Shown in pieces: positions 60,752 to 64,000 of a stretch of DNA of 64,000 nt. The first letter of the stretch is position 1, and every line of letters begins with the position of its first letter. A program made the translations under genes and the position numbers. The DNA lies in assembly GCA_018267965.1 (NCBI GenBank), contig JAFDXK010000003.1, positions 1-64,000 on the forward strand, read 5' to 3'. The notes beneath the pieces were generated by a model. It saw only the letters and a program-made list of their open reading frames with translations. It ran no database searches and had not been told where the DNA came from. This DNA is from Bacteroidota bacterium (lineage in GTDB: Bacteria; Bacteroidota; Bacteroidia; Chitinophagales; Chitinophagaceae).

Positions 60752-63532
60752 CTAATCCTTTTTCTTGATATTGATGGTGCGCTTACGTTGTTTGATAACA
60801 AAAACCAGGTTTTGGGTATCGTTATTCATCAGGTCTGCAGTTTGAGAAAATGCAGTTGGTTTAAAGTTATCATCAAAAGCCAGAGGACTGAGTGTAATTA
60901 AATATTCTCCGCCCGGCAGGTTGAAATAAAACTCACCATTTTCGTCAGTAAGAGTAGAATAATTAAAGGTATCAGCATTTTGAGTGAGTGTAGCAGAGAC
61001 TTTAATATTCCCCAGTTTGAATGAAAGATTGGAGTTAGAGTCAATAATAAGATTCAGCTTACCCTGCAGTATTTTACTTTTCTTATAAGGCACATAATAG
61101 GTGTGGTTACCTTTTATTTCAAAACTCTGTACAGGACCCGAACTGGGCACCCAACCTTTTATTTTGCTCGCAAAACCGAAATCTGTTTTATAATCATCTT
61201 TAGCAACGTTCCTGAATAGTGCGACACCTTTATCATCTGTTACAAAAAGATTGCCTTTGATGGATAATACCTGTCCTGCAATAGGCTCTTCGCCATCGTC
61301 CATCAGAGCATTATTATTTGCGTCTTTAAATAATACCAACTTCAAAGAATAATATTTACGGACAGCCACAAACGGTGCTGATAAACGCACACGCAAAGAT
61401 GCCGTGATGTACGGGGTCGATTCTAACGATTGAATAGGCACAAGTCCGATGATGTTAAAATCAAATCCGTATCTCGGGTTCATGTAAGCTAAGTTGGTAA
61501 GCAAGCTCGATGTTTCTATCCCACCCGGAATAGTTTTGGCATAGTTCAGCTGCGAACGAATATTGAGGTTGTGATGAAACATTGATACATCGAGGTATGG
61601 CCCCAATAACAAACGTTCGTATTTTTCTTTGAACTTGGTATAAGACACAAATTCGTGATAATAATACGGTCCGTTGTCATAGCGTGCAGTCACACCTATC
61701 CACCTATACTGTATACTACCCTGGTTGCTATTAACCATTACTGCCGTTGTGTCCTCTTGCCCCGGTATAGAACCTTGCCCATAATATGAGTTGACATTAA
61801 TACTCAGGCGTTTGAAAAAAAGTGCAGATAAATTCAGGTTCAGATATTTGAATGAGTATTGAGCAAATTGTCCCGTATCGCTTTGCACCTGCATTTGATT
61901 ACCTGCCGACAATATAATATTTGTCCCCCTGAAACCGCCTCCTATGCGAGCTCCGTAGTTTTGTGTTTTCAGGTTGAATACGTCTGAGAATAATGTAGTA
62001 TCCTGGTAGATATTTTGCTTTCGCAAGTTTGTTTCATAAAAGCCGCCGGCATATACTGCCTTGTATATAAACCGAACGTCGTGTGTTTGTAAGCGCTGTC
62101 CTTTAAATATGCCGGGGTATGCATTTCCATTTATCAATAAAGTAGAATTAGCACCAAGCCATTTACTCAGCCACTGAAATGTATAACCAATGGAACCACC
62201 ATACTGCGTATTACTGATACCACTTACCAACTTAGCTGTCGATTGTTCTATACCGGCACCACCATTTACATTCAGTTTCCCTTTGTCGCCAATTTTCCAC
62301 TCGCCACCTTGTTTCAGCAAGTAGCTGTTCAACTGTCTGTCAATATCAAAATTAGCGGTAAAGCCACCCATTATTTTGATGTTATCCCTGATACCGCCGT
62401 ATTGATAATTCAGCCCGCCCAATTTGCTGTTCCCCGTTCTGCTGCTCAGCAAACCAAACAAATCAACCTTGTCTCTTTGCTGCAACCAGGTACGACCAAT
62501 TTTCGCACCGTAGCCGTCCATATAGAAATCAGTGAGTTCATTGATATTACCTGCGTTAAAATTCCATTTAGCACCCTGGTATTCAAATCGCACTATACTA
62601 TTATCTACTGACTGTCCTTTACTCAATGTTTTACTTCTCAAGTCAAATGCTACACGGTCTTGTGGCGACAAATCTATCCCACCATGCAATGCACCATAAT
62701 ATTGTATATTATCATCGCCCTGGTATGTGCTGCCCATTTCTACCTGCAAAGGCATATCAATATAGGCAGAGCTATGGTCTTTTAGTGAATTGCCCAACTT
62801 AGAAAGCAATTGTAATAAATTCATCGTCTCACCTCCTTCCACACTCACCTGCACTTTTATTTCTTCTTTTCGCAGCGATGACCATTGTTTTTCACTAAGC
62901 CTCAGTGGTATGTTATATGTGGTATCATCACCTGGTTCCAGCTTAAATGTTTCCTTATAATTCAGTTCCAAAAAATCGTTGGAAAAAGACACATGATATA
63001 TATTAGGTGTGTTGCCGAGGTTTTTCAGAAATACAGGGAATTTGATATTCTTTTCGTAGGTCTGCATTACTTTATTGGATGCAGGCAAGTAAGCCTTAAA
63101 TTTCGTGAACTCTTTAAGCCTTACTCTGAAAGTATCAATTAGTTTTTCCAAACCATCATTGAGGCGGTATTCAATTTTGACAGTTTGCCATAGGGCTGTC
63201 TTAGATTTTGAAGGGTATAGACGTATCGGTATACTTGTATTGCCATTACCGTCCAGGCTTACTGAAATTACTTTTTGAGTAGTCATCTCCCAGCCCTCGG
63301 GCGGTGTAATGTTCAATAGTATACTTATTTTATCGGCGGTAAGGTTGGTAATATTGATGGTGTTGTAAAGGAAGTCCCTGTTACCTGTAGCAACCATAGT
63401 ATCATTAAGCAAAGCCGTCTTGTAAACACTTTTACTCAGCTGGCTGTAAGCGGAAAGTACAGGGGCTAAAAGTAACAGCAGGGTTGTACACAACCTTGCC
63501 AAGCAACGTAGATATGTTTGCTTGTTTCTCAT
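60752..63532 (-). CDS. large outer-membrane beta-barrel protein with usher-like architecture
   Basis: A 926-aa protein with signal peptide (ends SAYSQ near residue 31). About 35-255 are Ig-like/NEW3-type beta sandwiches (TPPEGWEMTTQKVISVSL, VFLKNLGNTPNIYHVSFS). About 260-760 alternate polar and aromatic strands of a large barrel (YYGALHGGIDLSPQDRVAF; NYQYGGIRDNIKIMGGF). About 765-925 hold two beta domains, one SdrB/CarboxypepD-like (FKDANNNALMDDGEEPIAG) and one with LTDENGEFYFNLPGGEYLI. This order matches fimbrial ushers, but no usher-specific motif is strong. It lies between two near-identical secreted protein genes. Alternatives: adhesin or export channel. Confidence 0.72.
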   Translation of the reverse strand: MRNKQTYLRCLARLCTTLLLLLAPVLSAYSQLSKSVYKTALLNDTMVATGNRDFLYNTINITNLTADKISILLNITPPEGWEMTTQKVISVSLDGNGNTSIPIRLYPSKSKTALWQTVKIEYRLNDGLEKLIDTFRVRLKEFTKFKAYLPASNKVMQTYEKNIKFPVFLKNLGNTPNIYHVSFSNDFLELNYKETFKLEPGDDTTYNIPLRLSEKQWSSLRKEEIKVQVSVEGGETMNLLQLLSKLGNSLKDHSSAYIDMPLQVEMGSTYQGDDNIQYYGALHGGIDLSPQDRVAFDLRSKTLSKGQSVDNSIVRFEYQGAKWNFNAGNINELTDFYMDGYGAKIGRTWLQQRDKVDLFGLLSSRTGNSKLGGLNYQYGGIRDNIKIMGGFTANFDIDRQLNSYLLKQGGEWKIGDKGKLNVNGGAGIEQSTAKLVSGISNTQYGGSIGYTFQWLSKWLGANSTLLINGNAYPGIFKGQRLQTHDVRFIYKAVYAGGFYETNLRKQNIYQDTTLFSDVFNLKTQNYGARIGGGFRGTNIILSAGNQMQVQSDTGQFAQYSFKYLNLNLSALFFKRLSINVNSYYGQGSIPGQEDTTAVMVNSNQGSIQYRWIGVTARYDNGPYYYHEFVSYTKFKEKYERLLLGPYLDVSMFHHNLNIRSQLNYAKTIPGGIETSSLLTNLAYMNPRYGFDFNIIGLVPIQSLESTPYITASLRVRLSAPFVAVRKYYSLKLVLFKDANNNALMDDGEEPIAGQVLSIKGNLFVTDDKGVALFRNVAKDDYKTDFGFASKIKGWVPSSGPVQSFEIKGNHTYYVPYKKSKILQGKLNLIIDSNSNLSFKLGNIKVSATLTQNADTFNYSTLTDENGEFYFNLPGGEYLITLSPLAFDDNFKPTAFSQTADLMNNDTQNLVFVIKQRKRTINIKKKD

Positions 63533-63701
63533 TGATGCGCAACCTGCAGATATTTATGGTGCGGGTAAAAAGTATGTTGTGGGGTTAGCCTGCAGGCTGA
63601 TTGCTTATCCGTCTTTGCTGCAAAATAAGAAAATCCTTGCGAAGCAGCATCAATTTTAACCTTTGAACTATTTAAAACCATTATTACTAACAGGCTGATT
63701 T

Positions 63702-63732
63702 AAAAAAAATAAGAGCCCTATAAAGGGCCCTT
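63702..63732 (-). terminator. terminator after the second secreted protein gene
   Basis: Stem aagagccct (63711-63719) / agggcccTT (63724-63732) with one mismatch and a T-run on the minus strand, 29 bp beyond the stop at 63761. Confidence 0.55.
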
Positions 63733-63760
63733 CTGTATAAGGGATAAGAGAGAGAACTTA

Positions 63761-64000
63761 TTAAAGCTGTGTAGCTGTATAAACTACATCTACAGTGTAA
63801 GTACCTGCAGGGTAAGCGAAACCAGGTGTTGCCTGATACATTACGCTGAACAGTTGGTTACCACCGTAAGTACAGTTAGTCAACAGACTTTGTGCCGTGC
63901 TTGTCACGTCAGCAAATGCTGATGCTGAAAACGGAGCAACGATTGATCCACCTGTGCTGTTGGCACTTACTTTCAGGTCTAACACGCTTGCTACCGGCAT
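63761..64000 (-). CDS. small secreted beta-rich protein, copy 2 (5' end outside the window)
   Basis: A partial gene; only the C-terminal 79 residues are visible, and the frame continues past the window edge. The visible protein differs from the same region of copy 1 by a single residue (FADV in place of FADL), while the DNA differs at about ten or more mostly silent positions. This shows purifying selection or gene conversion between the copies. Its position upstream of the usher-like gene makes it a second subunit of the same system. A terminator separates the two genes. Confidence 0.85.
   Translation of the reverse strand: MPVASVLDLKVSANSTGGSIVAPFSASAFADVTSTAQSLLTNCTYGGNQLFSVMYQATPGFAYPAGTYTVDVVYTATQL

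Overview
The window looks like a chromosomal segment from a member of the Bacteroidota, most likely the Chitinophagaceae or a close relative. Support: type IX secretion (T9SS) and gliding genes (gldC, gldJ, porU, porV), several proteins with C-terminal T9SS sorting domains, a fused SecDF, a split NAD(P) transhydrogenase, few Shine-Dalgarno sequences, and many promoters with the Bacteroidota -7 element TAnnTTTG. The family-level placement is inference.

Layout. 1-14.5 kb: a hybrid histidine kinase, an MlaE-type permease, SecDF, a large secreted M43 metalloprotease with five Ig-like repeats, an ArnT/GT39-like membrane glycosyltransferase, and a leftward operon of two paralogous T9SS cargo proteins plus an unknown exported protein, each pair overlapping by 4 bp. 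14.5-17.4 kb: paaZ and an enoyl-CoA hydratase (aerobic phenylacetate degradation). 17.4-25.9 kb: a surface polysaccharide locus (three cytoplasmic glycosyltransferases, a polymerase-like protein, a flippase, a second polymerase/ligase-like protein, the initiating sugar transferase). 25.9-36.3 kb: housekeeping genes (universal stress protein, YtxH/holin-like envelope proteins, AI-2E transporter, nadD, feoA, ybeY, an RluA-family synthase, gldC, yqeY, cvpA, pabA/trpG, birA, rsfS, ftsH).

36.3-39.8 kb is accessory. A complete IS1595-family element (36822-39765) has 26-bp imperfect terminal inverted repeats and a perfect 8-bp target duplication, AACATTTC. Besides the transposase it carries an antisense zinc-ribbon microprotein, a 313-aa membrane-anchored protein of unknown function and one or two more tiny ORFs. 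It sits in a noncoding stretch that itself shows 15-bp direct repeats.

39.8-55.6 kb: GtrA, a BtrH-like protein with a small partner, murF, gldJ diverging from porU-porV, an ABC-F ATPase, the transhydrogenase operon pntAA-pntAB-pntB, and an EGF-like lipoprotein. 55.7-59.7 kb: tRNA-Thr/Tyr/Gly/Thr, tuf, an aminotransferase, tRNA-Trp, secE and nusG. The usual rplK continuation is missing after nusG, where a terminator and leftward genes appear instead.

59.7-64 kb is the most unusual part: a 926-aa predicted outer-membrane beta-barrel protein with usher-like architecture (periplasmic Ig-like N-terminus, barrel, two C-terminal beta domains). It lies between two nearly identical genes for small secreted beta-rich proteins; the second runs off the window. 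This could be a Bacteroidota-specific usher-like surface fibre system, a hypothesis based on architecture and gene order only. A second notable signal is that at least five genes have TAnnTTTG only 5-7 nt before the start codon, which predicts leaderless mRNAs.
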